23,103 nucleotides of DNA from a bacterium (GCA_002710785.1 PAMC01000003.1:1-23103); one strand, 5' to 3'. Shown: positions 8,279 through 15,368, counted from the first letter of the stretch. Notes: generated by a model not told the origin, from the sequence alone. Translations and numbers: made by a program.

Positions 8279-9037
8279 ATGTCAACGTACAGGCGTACGC
8301 CTCCAGTCATTTTCTCCCTGCGCCGCGTACCTGAAGTTAAATATACAAATTTGCTATCAGGGTGGCGCACACAAAATATAGATTACAAAAAACTACTTGA
8401 AGATTTTCTAGAGTTGCAACGGGCGTACCAATTTGAGCGTCGCACTTTGATGACCAGAGAGCGGTATAAAGCAGTTGCAAAATGTGATCCGCAGCAGGGC
8501 CTAAATATTAATAATGGTGCTTTAAATGAGCCATTAGTTTAGCACGTTGGCCACTTACCAGTTATAGCTAGTTACTTCTATCCCCATCTTGAACATCACG
8601 CAGATATTGATCTTGGTCGTGTACTTACCATGCTCGCTATTCATGACATTGGCGAGACTAAGATCGGTGATGTATTTTCCTACACAAAATCTGAGGCTGA
8701 TGAGTTGGCTGAGGTAACGGGTGCAAGAGAGATAATTCATCCAGTGCTCCTACCATACTTCGAAGAGTATGAAGCTCGCGAATCATACGATGCTAAATAT
8801 GCTAAGGCAGTAGATGCTATCTCGCCTATGATGCATGGTATTGATTTACCAAAAATTACTCTCGCGCGTTTCAAACTTCTCGGGGCCGACTTGAAGGATG
8901 TTCGTGAAAAGAGCGATCATTTTTTTGAGTGGGACACAACCATGCAGGCTATCTACGAGTTGATTATGGAGCAGGCTGAGCGAACAAATGACGGTCGAGA
9001 GCAGATACTGCCGACGGTTGATTACGACCTTAAATAA
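8279..9037 (+). pseudogene. HD-domain phosphohydrolase (YfbR/HD_3-like), interrupted by an in-frame TAG
   Basis: Two open segments, 8279-8542 and 8543-9037, lie in the same frame and are split only by the TAG at 8540-8542. Read through, they give one 252-residue HD-superfamily protein: FLELQRAYQFERRTL, then NEPLV-stop-HVGHLPVIA, then MLAIHDIGETKIGDVF with the HD pair (122-123), then AKAVDAISPMMH with a likely third metal-ligand Asp. Relatives carry Glu before the first metal-binding His (EH), so TAG probably replaces GAG. The family hydrolyses nucleotide 5'-phosphates; this product would be cut before its active site. Restart at ATG 8630 would give a 135-aa piece lacking the first His. TAG is a normal stop elsewhere in the window. 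Alternatives are a sequencing error or a population polymorphism. Base use is more AT-rich than in neighbouring genes. Confidence 0.8.
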
Positions 9038-9074
9038 AAACCAGCCCCGCGCCAAAGGCGCGGGGCTGGTTTTT
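9036..9074. terminator. Strong bidirectional rho-independent terminator
   Basis: CCAGCCCCGCGCC (9041-9053) and GGCGCGGGGCTGG (9057-9069) form a 13-bp GC stem with an AAA loop. It is flanked by A5 and T5, so it works on both strands. It separates the HD gene (plus) from the CARDB-type gene (minus). Confidence 0.93.
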
Positions 9075-9102
9075 GTAGAGCGTTCGGTACTCATTTGGCT
9101 TG

Positions 9103-9132
9103 CCCCGTAGCAAGCTTTGCTTTGCTACGGGG
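9103..9132 (-). repeat. 11-bp inverted repeat just after the CARDB-type gene
   Basis: CCCCGTAGCAA (9103-9113) and TTGCTACGGGG (9122-9132) form a hairpin directly after the stop codon. It lacks a U tract. It may protect the mRNA 3' end or assist the terminator about 30 nt further on. Confidence 0.5.
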
Positions 9133-9133
9133 G

Positions 9134-10174
9134 TTAGTCAACGATGTTGACGGCCCAGCTAAATGAGTTGTTGCTCGCGTTGCGGTCGCCCGGAACATCA
9201 ATCTCGGCACCAAAGCTCTGTGCACCGGTGTCGCCAACGGTGTCAAAACCGATGGTGATAAGCGTGTACTCGTTTGGTAAGAGACCTTCTTGCTTCTTAG
9301 ACTCGTAGATAGTACCTGAGGTTAGCTCAGCTTCGAACGTCCAGTCTTCTGACGTCTTGGTACCGAGGTTGCGGACCTCAAACTGGAAGGCGCCGCGGGT
9401 ACCCTCTGCGATAACGCCGCCTGGGATAAACTGGTTGTTGCTCGCGAGGCGACCAACGCTGACGTACTTCACTGCCAGGTCAACGAAACCGTCTGGATCT
9501 GAGGTTGGAAGCTCAAAGATCTCGGTTGCAATTACCTCCGGCTCACCGGGGGTGAGGGGAGTAGTTGCTGGAGTGGTTTCTTCCTCCTCGGTGGTATCGG
9601 TGGTTTCACCAGCCACCTCACCAGCTGGCGTCTCAGTTGTATCCTCGACACTCTGGCTCTGTGGAATGTTAACGTTTACCACAGTAAAAGCAGTTTCGGT
9701 TTGGTACGCTACCTCGTCACCACCCGCTGGCATAAAGCCAATTTGATAGGCAACGTCGATGAAGCGCTTCTTCTCAGAGCGGGCTACAAGCTCTAGGCTC
9801 GTTACCTCACTTCCGAGCTTTACCACCTCACCACACGGTACCGGCGTAGTGTAGTTAGCCGGGTAGCGCATGTCGATAGCAACCCCGTCGACACACTCGT
9901 AGTAGAGGGTGTAGACACCGTTGCGGTTAAGGTTAGTCCACGTGACGGTGAAACTCTCGCCATTATTGACGATGCTGTTGTTGTTGGCTATGACAATCTC
10001 AGCGTGTGGGCGAGCCTGCTGCAGACCTTCGGCAATTGAAGCCAGTGAAGAGAATGCGCTTGGTAGTGCAGCTACCAAAGTAATGGCGAGCCACACCAAG
10101 AGTGCGATCACGGCGGTAAAACCGGTTACCGCGAGCACCTTCATCGTGTTTGATGGCTGTTGCGTGTTAGTCAT
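9134..10174 (-). CDS. Membrane-anchored surface protein with Ig-like and CARDB-type domains
   Basis: The 346-aa protein has an N-terminal hydrophobic anchor (about residues 13-38), probably uncleaved. A first beta-domain (about 58-165) includes the Ig-like phrase NGESFTVTWTNLN and two Cys (YYECVDG, PVPCGEV). A Thr/Glu/Pro-rich spacer follows (about 178-215). The C-terminal domain (about 228-346) has the CARDB pattern: DGFVDLAVKYVSVGRL, a turn, GAFQFEVRNLGT, and the ending NASNNSFSWAVNI. CARDB domains are found in bacterial surface and adhesion proteins, so a role at the cell surface is likely; the ligand is unknown. It is divergent from the sortase gene, but no C-terminal sorting motif is seen, so it is probably held by its own N-terminal anchor. 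It has no SD. Confidence 0.7.
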   Translation of the reverse strand: MTNTQQPSNTMKVLAVTGFTAVIALLVWLAITLVAALPSAFSSLASIAEGLQQARPHAEIVIANNNSIVNNGESFTVTWTNLNRNGVYTLYYECVDGVAIDMRYPANYTTPVPCGEVVKLGSEVTSLELVARSEKKRFIDVAYQIGFMPAGGDEVAYQTETAFTVVNVNIPQSQSVEDTTETPAGEVAGETTDTTEEEETTPATTPLTPGEPEVIATEIFELPTSDPDGFVDLAVKYVSVGRLASNNQFIPGGVIAEGTRGAFQFEVRNLGTKTSEDWTFEAELTSGTIYESKKQEGLLPNEYTLITIGFDTVGDTGAQSFGAEIDVPGDRNASNNSFSWAVNIVD

Positions 10175-10197
10175 AGAGTAAATGTTAATTGAAAATA

Positions 10198-10310
10198 CTG
10201 TCTCGCCTCACGGTTGCGCAAAGACCCAACCGAGTAGGTTGGGAAGGAGCGGGGAAGTGAGAGAACGGTACCCGAACGCTCGAGTACGAGCGCATAACGC
10301 CCAGAGACAG
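10198..10310 (-). promoter_or_regulatory. Structured 5' leader of the CARDB-type gene
   Basis: The about 135-nt leader can fold into a branched structure: CTGTCTC/GAGACAG closes it (10304-10310 with 10198-10204), and it holds a CGCTCG/CGAGCG hairpin (10277-10282 with 10287-10292), a CTCAC/GTGAG helix (10257-10261 with 10207-10211), and a CCCAAC/GTTGGG hairpin (10225-10230 with 10238-10243). The class is not recognised. A regulatory RNA is possible but unproven. Confidence 0.4.
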
Positions 10311-10314
10311 GCAA

Positions 10315-10343
10315 ACAATAGCATACTATAGTACGTGTGTCAA
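10315..10343 (-). promoter_or_regulatory. Sigma-70-type promoter of the CARDB-type gene, with palindrome in the spacer
   Basis: On the minus strand, TTGACA (10343-10338), a 17-nt spacer and TATTGT (10320-10315) form a good promoter. The spacer holds the perfect palindrome TACTATAGTA (10324-10333), a plausible operator. Transcription should start near 10308. Confidence 0.6.
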
Positions 10344-10383
10344 GTACGCGCTGTGGTATGCTGTCGGCAGCGCACGTTCACTC

Positions 10384-10411
10384 TTGACATTAGTAAGATT
10401 TGATGTATCAT
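10384..10411 (+). promoter_or_regulatory. Sigma-70-type promoter of the sortase gene
   Basis: TTGACA (10384-10389), a 16-nt spacer and TATCAT (10406-10411) precede the sortase ATG (10434) by 22 nt. Confidence 0.55.
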
Positions 10412-10433
10412 AGAAAGACTAAAAATATTCTGT

Positions 10434-11126
10434 ATGCGTACCGCGCAATCATTTATTGAGCTCTACGAGCAACTCAAAATTCGTTTTATTCCATTTTTTG
10501 TGGCGTTTTTCGTGGTGGTGTTCGTGACGTACTTCGTACTCTACTTGGTCGACTTCTACCCAGAGCCAGTTACCAACGAGGTTGAGGAGGCTACCGTTAC
10601 CGCTGAGGCAACAGCACCAGCGCCGGCTGCTAATGAGAGTCAAAACACCTTTGCGGTGACAGAAGCCGAGCCAGTTAGCCCACTGCCGGTTGAGATTACC
10701 TTTGATGCCCTTGACCGCACTGTGGCAGTGCTCAACCCAGCGGCCTCAGATTACAGTACGCTCGATAACGCACTCCTTAGTGGAGCGGTTCGCCACCCTG
10801 AGTCAGCTGACCTCGTAAATACCGGAAATATGCTCATTTTGGGTCACTCGAGCTACCTCCCCAACGTGCTTAACAAGAACTTTCAGGCTTTTAATGGTAT
10901 TGAGAAACTCAATTGGGGCGATACGGTGCGTGTAATCAGCGACGATACCGAATACGTGTACCGAGTCGACCGTGTCTATTTCGCGCCGGCTTCTGATATC
11001 TTTATTCCGGTGGGGGAGGACGAGACCCCTAAACTTACGCTTGTGACCTGTAAGGTGCTTGGTGCCAAGGAAGATCGTTATATTTTAGAGGCGTCTCTGG
11101 TAAATACCGTTGCGCTTGCGGGCTAA
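10434..11126 (+). CDS. Sortase (transpeptidase) with N-terminal membrane anchor
   Basis: Sortases cut a sorting motif in surface proteins and join them to an amine acceptor outside the membrane. The 230-aa protein has an N-terminal transmembrane helix (about residues 16-40), an Ala/Glu/Pro-rich spacer (45-85), and a sortase beta-barrel. The catalytic triad is visible: His138 in LILGHSSYLPN, Cys206 in LTLVTC (the TLxTC signature), and Arg215 in KEDRYILEA. Length and anchor are normal for a housekeeping-type sortase; the class cannot be fixed by eye. Two secreted beta-domain proteins lie nearby. The one at 12683-15349 carries a VPYTG motif and is the natural candidate substrate. The gene is divergent from the CARDB-type gene and has no SD. 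Confidence 0.9.
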   Translation: MRTAQSFIELYEQLKIRFIPFFVAFFVVVFVTYFVLYLVDFYPEPVTNEVEEATVTAEATAPAPAANESQNTFAVTEAEPVSPLPVEITFDALDRTVAVLNPAASDYSTLDNALLSGAVRHPESADLVNTGNMLILGHSSYLPNVLNKNFQAFNGIEKLNWGDTVRVISDDTEYVYRVDRVYFAPASDIFIPVGEDETPKLTLVTCKVLGAKEDRYILEASLVNTVALAG

Positions 11127-11129
11127 AAA

Positions 11130-11160
11130 GTCGAGGTTGACCTCACCCTTACTTTCTCGC
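11130..11160. repeat. Left repeat flanking the GIY-YIG gene
   Basis: GTCGAGGTTGAC (11130-11141) recurs in direct orientation at 11432-11443. CCCTTACTTTCTCGC (11146-11160) recurs inverted at 11418-11432. With one gap, the inverted match extends outward to CCTC(G)A. Confidence 0.75.
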
Positions 11161-11172
11161 AGTATATAGGCA

Positions 11173-11442
11173 ATGTATTACGTCTATGTTCTGCAGAATG
11201 AATTAGAAGAACTGTATTTTGGCAGTACAAGTGACTTAAAACGCCGGCTTAGCGAGCATCAATCTGGAAAATCGTTTGCCACCAAGAACTCGGATTGGAA
11301 ATTGGTGTATTACGAAGCGTATTTCTCTGAAAGCGATGCTCACGAGCGTGAACACAAAATAAAAAGCAATACTGGCACTAAGAAACACCTACTGAATCGT
11401 ATTGCGAAAAGCCGGCAGCGAGAAAGTAAGGGTCGAGGTTGA
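11173..11442 (+). CDS. GIY-YIG nuclease-superfamily protein (UPF0213-like)
   Basis: The 89-aa protein is a stand-alone GIY-YIG domain. The YVYVL and LYFGS stretches stand for GIY and YIG. The conserved Arg is in SDLKRRLSEHQSG, the catalytic Glu in DAHEREHKIK, and the late Asn in HLLNRIAKS. Members are single-domain putative endonucleases, common and often multi-copy in CPR genomes; their roles are poorly known. The stop codon lies inside the right-hand direct repeat, and the whole gene sits between inverted and direct repeats, hinting at movement as a unit or at pairing in the mRNA. A TATATA box (11163-11168) lies very close to the start. There is no proper SD. Confidence 0.85.
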   Translation: MYYVYVLQNELEELYFGSTSDLKRRLSEHQSGKSFATKNSDWKLVYYEAYFSESDAHEREHKIKSNTGTKKHLLNRIAKSRQRESKGRG

Positions 11443-11443
11443 C
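11418..11443. repeat. Right repeat flanking the GIY-YIG gene
   Basis: GCGAGAAAGTAAGGG (11418-11432) is the inverted copy of 11146-11160, followed by GTCGAGGTTGAC (11432-11443), the direct copy of 11130-11141. It overlaps the last codons of the gene. Confidence 0.75.
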
Positions 11444-11458
11444 AAAGCTTCAAAAGTG

Positions 11459-11490
11459 TTGACAAAAGTGTAGTGTTGTGCTACACTTTT
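11459..11490 (+). promoter_or_regulatory. Promoter with overlapping 10-bp palindrome (probable operator)
   Basis: TTGACA (11459-11464), a 17-nt spacer and TACACT (11482-11487) form the promoter of the two-gene unit downstream. The perfect inverted repeat AAAAGTGTAG (11464-11473) and CTACACTTTT (11481-11490), with a 7-nt centre, covers the spacer and the -10. A dimeric repressor bound there would block RNA polymerase; no regulator gene lies beside it. Confidence 0.65.
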
Positions 11491-11493
11491 GTT

Positions 11494-11750
11494 AACTTAG
11501 GGTTCTATCTCGGTGCGCGGCAGTAACGAAGGCACCATCCCTTACAACTCAATTCAGCTTAGTGCTCGGAAACAATCACTCCGGTAACTGTCCTTCTTGG
11601 TATTAAGCTGCTCACGATGAGTATGCCAAAGGAAGGCACTTGTCGTGGGATGAGTGTAGACGTTCTTTGAAATTTGGGTTGATTTTGGAACGGGCTGAGC
11701 GTCAGCTCGGTCCCAAGCAACCCCAGGCAAAACCAACGGAGGTACTTGCC
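11494..11750 (+). other. Long 5' leader (about 257 nt) of the lipoprotein unit
   Basis: No convincing long ORF lies between the promoter and the ATG at 11751. A hairpin GGGCTGAGC with GCTCGG-T-CCC sits near 11694-11713, not far before the SD. A 17-codon ORF (11617-11670) without SD is probably chance. The length suggests post-transcriptional control, but no known RNA class is recognised. Confidence 0.35.
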
Positions 11751-12005
11751 ATGAGACCATTTACCTTTTCCATCGCGATCCTGATGGCCTGGGCGATCTC
11801 GGCCTGCGTGCCGACCACCCAACCCACCCACCGCATGACTGGCGGTGGCGGCGGCGGATATGTCGACCAGTGGAGTTCGTCTCCGCTCGTCGACGATGAC
11901 GGCAACGTCAATGTTGACCCCAATGAGGAGGTCACTGACCACCCGTCGACCGATCCGAACGACTCGGGATTCGAGGGTGACGGCCCGCCGTCCATCGACA
12001 GCTAA
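11751..12005 (+). CDS. Small putative lipoprotein, Asp/Ser-rich
   Basis: The 84-aa product has a typical lipoprotein signal: MRPF, a hydrophobic core (SIAILMAWA) and lipobox ISAC with Cys19 as the lipidated residue. The mature part has a run of six Gly followed by an acidic, Pro/Ser-rich tail (VDDDGNVNVDPNEE), probably disordered. The ATG is chosen over an upstream TTG (11640) because GGAGG (11738-11742) lies 8 nt before it and the signal peptide starts there. It is the first gene of a two-gene unit; the next SD overlaps just after its stop. No family is recognised. A surface-exposed lipid-anchored role is inferred from the signal only. The SD and the GC-rich codon choice (CTG, GCC, ACC) differ from those of the core genes. 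Confidence 0.7.
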   Translation: MRPFTFSIAILMAWAISACVPTTQPTHRMTGGGGGGYVDQWSSSPLVDDDGNVNVDPNEEVTDHPSTDPNDSGFEGDGPPSIDS

Positions 12006-12012
12006 GGAGGGG

Positions 12013-12564
12013 ATGATGAAGATACTTACTCGGCGCCAGCTCCTTCTGATGGCTGGTGCAGCTGGACTTATGGCTGCGAGTCCTGCACCAGCACGGGCTT
12101 GCCCAGCCGGACAGGTTCAGCAACAAGGCCGTTGTGTACCCGAATTTGCTGATCCGCTTCAGGGCGATCGGCAGGTAGAGGTGCCACACCGGCCGCGCCT
12201 CTGTTTGTCTGCACGCGTGTACCGTCTGATGACGGAAAACGTGCGTGGACAGCGGACTACCGAAGCTCGCTGGGATTACGCCTTCTGGCAAAGGGGCCGT
12301 CATGCCCCCTACGATATTGGTACGGAAGTTACCGGCCAGTGCTATCGGCGTCAGAATGTCCCTCATGGGACGGTGGTGATTAACTGGTTCAACTGCCAAG
12401 AGATCGTCAGTGGCCAGGTGACGGGCCGGTGGGTTCGCTATTGGTCGGCCACAGAGCCGATCGTCAGCAGCACCCGCTACGAGCTCAGCATCTACCATGC
12501 GGAGTATGTCAGCGACTTTCATGCTGCGCCACCGCCCCATTCTCAGTGGCCGCTGCCCGTTTGA
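12013..12564 (+). CDS. Secreted protein of unknown function with Tat-like signal peptide
   Basis: The 183-aa product begins MMKILTRRQLLLMAGAAG, a twin-Arg (Tat-like) signal, with a likely cut after PAPARA (about residue 28). A compact mature part follows, with Cys in CPAG, GRCVPEF, RLCLSARVY, GQCYRRQ and FNCQEI, suggesting disulfides, and a Pro/His-rich end. I recognise no domain. AAGGAGGGG (12004-12012) lies directly before ATGATG; the second ATG (12016) gives better spacing. It is 7 nt after the lipoprotein gene, so both are co-transcribed, and a terminator follows. Whether this organism has a Tat system cannot be seen; the signal could also work through Sec. The long minus-strand ORF overlapping it is judged a shadow. 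Confidence 0.68.
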   Translation: MMKILTRRQLLLMAGAAGLMAASPAPARACPAGQVQQQGRCVPEFADPLQGDRQVEVPHRPRLCLSARVYRLMTENVRGQRTTEARWDYAFWQRGRHAPYDIGTEVTGQCYRRQNVPHGTVVINWFNCQEIVSGQVTGRWVRYWSATEPIVSSTRYELSIYHAEYVSDFHAAPPPHSQWPLPV

Positions 12565-12588
12565 GCTGGTGTATCCTGGTTTTGCCAT

Positions 12589-12630
12589 TGGTGAACGCGG
12601 AGTCCTTTCGCGTTCACCACCTTTTCTATT
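12589..12630 (+). terminator. Rho-independent terminator of the lipoprotein unit
   Basis: TGGTGAACGCG (12589-12599) and CGCGTTCACCA (12609-12619) form an 11-bp stem with a 9-nt loop, followed by CCTTTTCTATTC. It lies 25 nt after the second gene's stop. Confidence 0.88.
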
Positions 12631-12682
12631 CTCGCGTACAGGTGTAGGTGGGAATACGAAGGTTAAAAACGTAAAAAAATTT

Positions 12683-15349
12683 ATGACATTAGTAAATAAA
12701 GTTATTATCACTACGTTACTTGGGGTCTTTGTTCTTGGCGTCGTTGGTTATATCTCGTACTCGACCATCTTGACACCCGAAGTAGAGGCTGCAGGTACGT
12801 GTGGTACGTGTGACGACACACCAGATCCGTCTCCGGGCGGAGGTGGTGATGGTGGCGACCCACCTAATCCTCCAACCTGTGACATCTCAACTAATCTGTC
12901 GGTGGTTGAACATGGAGACAAGTACACGATTAAGTGGAAGGGCGCTCCTGCAAATGCCATATTTGAGGTGAATAATTATCCAGTTCAGGCGGAAGGTCAG
13001 AAGACCTACACCTTTACTGCTGAAAACCAAAGCCGCTTCGTCTTTACAGGTGAAAATGGTGACGGTAACTGTGTTGATGAGGTAATCGTCAAGCGTAAGA
13101 CAGTGGAACCTCCAACCTGTGACTTCTTCACAGCTAGTCCAACGAGCCTACCTTTTGGTGGAGGCAATGTAACCCTTGAGTGGGGTACAACCAACGCACA
13201 AGATGTTCGACTTGATGGTGTTGTAGTAGCTGACGACGACTCAATTGTACGCTCAGTGACCACTGACACCACCTTTAACTTAACGGTTAAAAATGACGCC
13301 GGCGAAGTAAGTTGTTCTGCTTCAGTTGATGTGGGGGAGCCGTCTACACCAACCTGTGACTTCTTTAACATTGTGCAGTCACAAGTTGCACCTGGTGCGT
13401 CAATTCCGATTGAGTGGGAAACTACCAACGTAATTAGCGCATCTATCAACCAAGGTGTTGGCGCGGTAGCAGTTGACGGTCCAACTACCGTTAACGCCCC
13501 AACCACACCAGGTACCTACGAGTATGTCCTCACGTTTGATGGCAATACTTCAAATGACTGTCGCGACACCATTATGGTGATTCCTGATCACGATCAGCTC
13601 ACCTGTGCCGACCTCTCGTTTACCGCGAGCGACACGCTCGTTACCCCTGGTACCAACGTAACCCTCTCATGGGTATGGACTGGTAACGTAACCAGCGGTA
13701 CGGTCGACCAAGGTATTGGTGCCGTAAACAGTGGCGACACCCGAGTGGTGACCATTAACAACCAGAATACGTACACCACGACCATTACCGACGGTGTCGA
13801 TTCAGTACAGTGTCCACTCACTATTAATGTGGAGGACGTACCAAACGGTATTAGCTGTGAGGCAAACGTGAGTTTCTCTGCCAACGATTACTCACTACCA
13901 CGTGGTGGCGGTAACGTAACGCTTAGCTGGACCACGACTGGTCTCGACACAGTGTCGATCAGTGGCCTTACCTCAACCGCACTCTCTGGTTCTGAGACCG
14001 TAAACGTATCGAACGATCGTACCTTTACGCTCACCGGTACCAAGGGTTCACAGACCATCAACTGTCCACTCTCAATCGACGTTGCGTCTGGTGGCGGTGG
14101 TGGCGGCGGAACGCCAAGCCCACGCTGTGATGAGTTTGAAGCTTCAGACGAACGTATCTCTGCTGGCGAGCGTGTAACCCTCTCATGGGAGACCCGTAAC
14201 GCCCGCGAGCTCACCCTCTTTGAAGGTGACGAGGACGACGGCGACGAGCTCTTCGAAACTGATGACGACGATACCGTTGACGAAGGTGAGTTTGTGGTAC
14301 GTCCAACCAAGGACACCACATACACGCTCTTGCTTGAGCGCGGCTCACGCGATCGTACGTGTGACGTAGAGATCGAGGTAGAGGACAACGTGGTGGTACT
14401 TACCGACCGAAACCAGGAGCCACGCGTAGCGGGTATCTCCCTTACGCAAGTACCGTACACTGGTTTTGAGGCAGGTCCTGTACTTACCATTCTCTTCTAC
14501 GTACTTCTTGCCCTTTGGGGACTCTTCGTAGCCTACACCTTCACGGTGAAGCGAGACTCTGTTCTAGGTTTTTCGCTCGCCGGAGCGTTTCCGCGGAAAC
14601 ATTCGGTAGCAGACGTCTCAACAGACGCTACTGATGCAGAGGAAGACATGAGCGAAGCCGCAGTCTACGTAGCAACTGCTACTGCTGCAGCACCGGCTAA
14701 TCTTCCGACCGGAAATGCTCCTACTGTCGGCTACGCCGCTGTAGCTGACACTACTCCAGACATTGATATGGTTGATCCAACTGAGGTGGAAGCTGAGGTT
14801 GATCAGGCCATGAGTGATCTTGAGAATCGAGCTCACGCGCAACACGCGCTACTCTCGAGTGACGCGATGCGCTACTTCGCTGGCAGTTACAGCCAGGAAG
14901 AGCAGTTCGACGCACTCGACAGCATTGTCAAAGACGCCAAAAAGCAGTACCCGAGCGAGGATGGCTGGGTAGTCATCAACCTCGAGCGCATGCAGGCACT
15001 CATGGACGTAACCGACGTGGTAGCTGAGCTTTCGAGCACACCGTCTACCAACGGCTCGCTCGCTGAGGCGATTGTCTCTGGCAACGCCGCAGCAGCACTG
15101 ACCCTAGTCGGCAATCGTCCGATGGTTGCGCTTGCTGACGCAACTGCAGACCTCGATACGCTCTACCGTATGCGTAGTGGGGGAGACGAGATGGTCTCAG
15201 ACCTACTCGCTAGTGCTTCGGCACATCTCACCGACACGCAAGTGAAAGAGGCAATTCACGCCCTTAACTCTGCTGTAGATGGAACGTATAGCGACGAGGC
15301 TGATGCGGTTAAAACCGCGATTCTCAAAGCGATTAAAGCAGTTTCGTAA
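12683..15349 (+). CDS. Large surface protein: six Ig-like repeats, VPYTG motif, membrane helix and cytoplasmic domain
   Basis: The start is set at ATG 12683, which begins a signal/anchor sequence (MTLVNKVIITTLLGVFVLGV); the open frame upstream runs through the previous terminator. The 888-aa product has a Gly/Pro-rich linker and then six tandem beta-sandwich repeats of about 75-90 residues. Most begin with TCD- or SCE-type Cys, share a central (T/S)LSW or IEW strand, and end with a second Cys (for example GNCVDE, EVSCSA, VQCPLT, INCPLS), suggesting one disulfide each. Gly runs separate repeats 5 and 6. VPYTG (590-594) precedes a transmembrane helix (about 598-622) and basic KRDS. A further 260 residues are probably cytoplasmic, partly helical. 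It resembles an adhesin or envelope protein. VPYTG is LPxTG-like, and the sortase gene is 1.6 kb upstream, but the long cytoplasmic tail is unusual for a sortase substrate. Confidence 0.8.
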   Translation: MTLVNKVIITTLLGVFVLGVVGYISYSTILTPEVEAAGTCGTCDDTPDPSPGGGGDGGDPPNPPTCDISTNLSVVEHGDKYTIKWKGAPANAIFEVNNYPVQAEGQKTYTFTAENQSRFVFTGENGDGNCVDEVIVKRKTVEPPTCDFFTASPTSLPFGGGNVTLEWGTTNAQDVRLDGVVVADDDSIVRSVTTDTTFNLTVKNDAGEVSCSASVDVGEPSTPTCDFFNIVQSQVAPGASIPIEWETTNVISASINQGVGAVAVDGPTTVNAPTTPGTYEYVLTFDGNTSNDCRDTIMVIPDHDQLTCADLSFTASDTLVTPGTNVTLSWVWTGNVTSGTVDQGIGAVNSGDTRVVTINNQNTYTTTITDGVDSVQCPLTINVEDVPNGISCEANVSFSANDYSLPRGGGNVTLSWTTTGLDTVSISGLTSTALSGSETVNVSNDRTFTLTGTKGSQTINCPLSIDVASGGGGGGGTPSPRCDEFEASDERISAGERVTLSWETRNARELTLFEGDEDDGDELFETDDDDTVDEGEFVVRPTKDTTYTLLLERGSRDRTCDVEIEVEDNVVVLTDRNQEPRVAGISLTQVPYTGFEAGPVLTILFYVLLALWGLFVAYTFTVKRDSVLGFSLAGAFPRKHSVADVSTDATDAEEDMSEAAVYVATATAAAPANLPTGNAPTVGYAAVADTTPDIDMVDPTEVEAEVDQAMSDLENRAHAQHALLSSDAMRYFAGSYSQEEQFDALDSIVKDAKKQYPSEDGWVVINLERMQALMDVTDVVAELSSTPSTNGSLAEAIVSGNAAAALTLVGNRPMVALADATADLDTLYRMRSGGDEMVSDLLASASAHLTDTQVKEAIHALNSAVDGTYSDEADAVKTAILKAIKAVS

Positions 15350-15368
15350 AACAAACTGCAAAAATAAA

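Noticed and set aside
8540..8542. TAG recoded as an amino acid
   Set aside because: TAG ends the glycosyltransferase, pheT, thrS and the Cys-rich gene here, so a plain nonsense change is simpler.
11617..11670. 17-codon ORF in the lipoprotein leader
   Set aside because: It has no SD, is short and has no distinctive sequence; chance is likely.
12497..12682. Upstream extension of the large surface protein
   Set aside because: It overlaps the end of the secreted-protein gene and its terminator; the signal sequence begins at ATG 12683.
11932..12711. 259-aa ORF on the minus strand
   Set aside because: It runs through a plus-strand promoter region, two SD-led genes and a terminator, shows no recognisable protein pattern, and starts inside the next gene.
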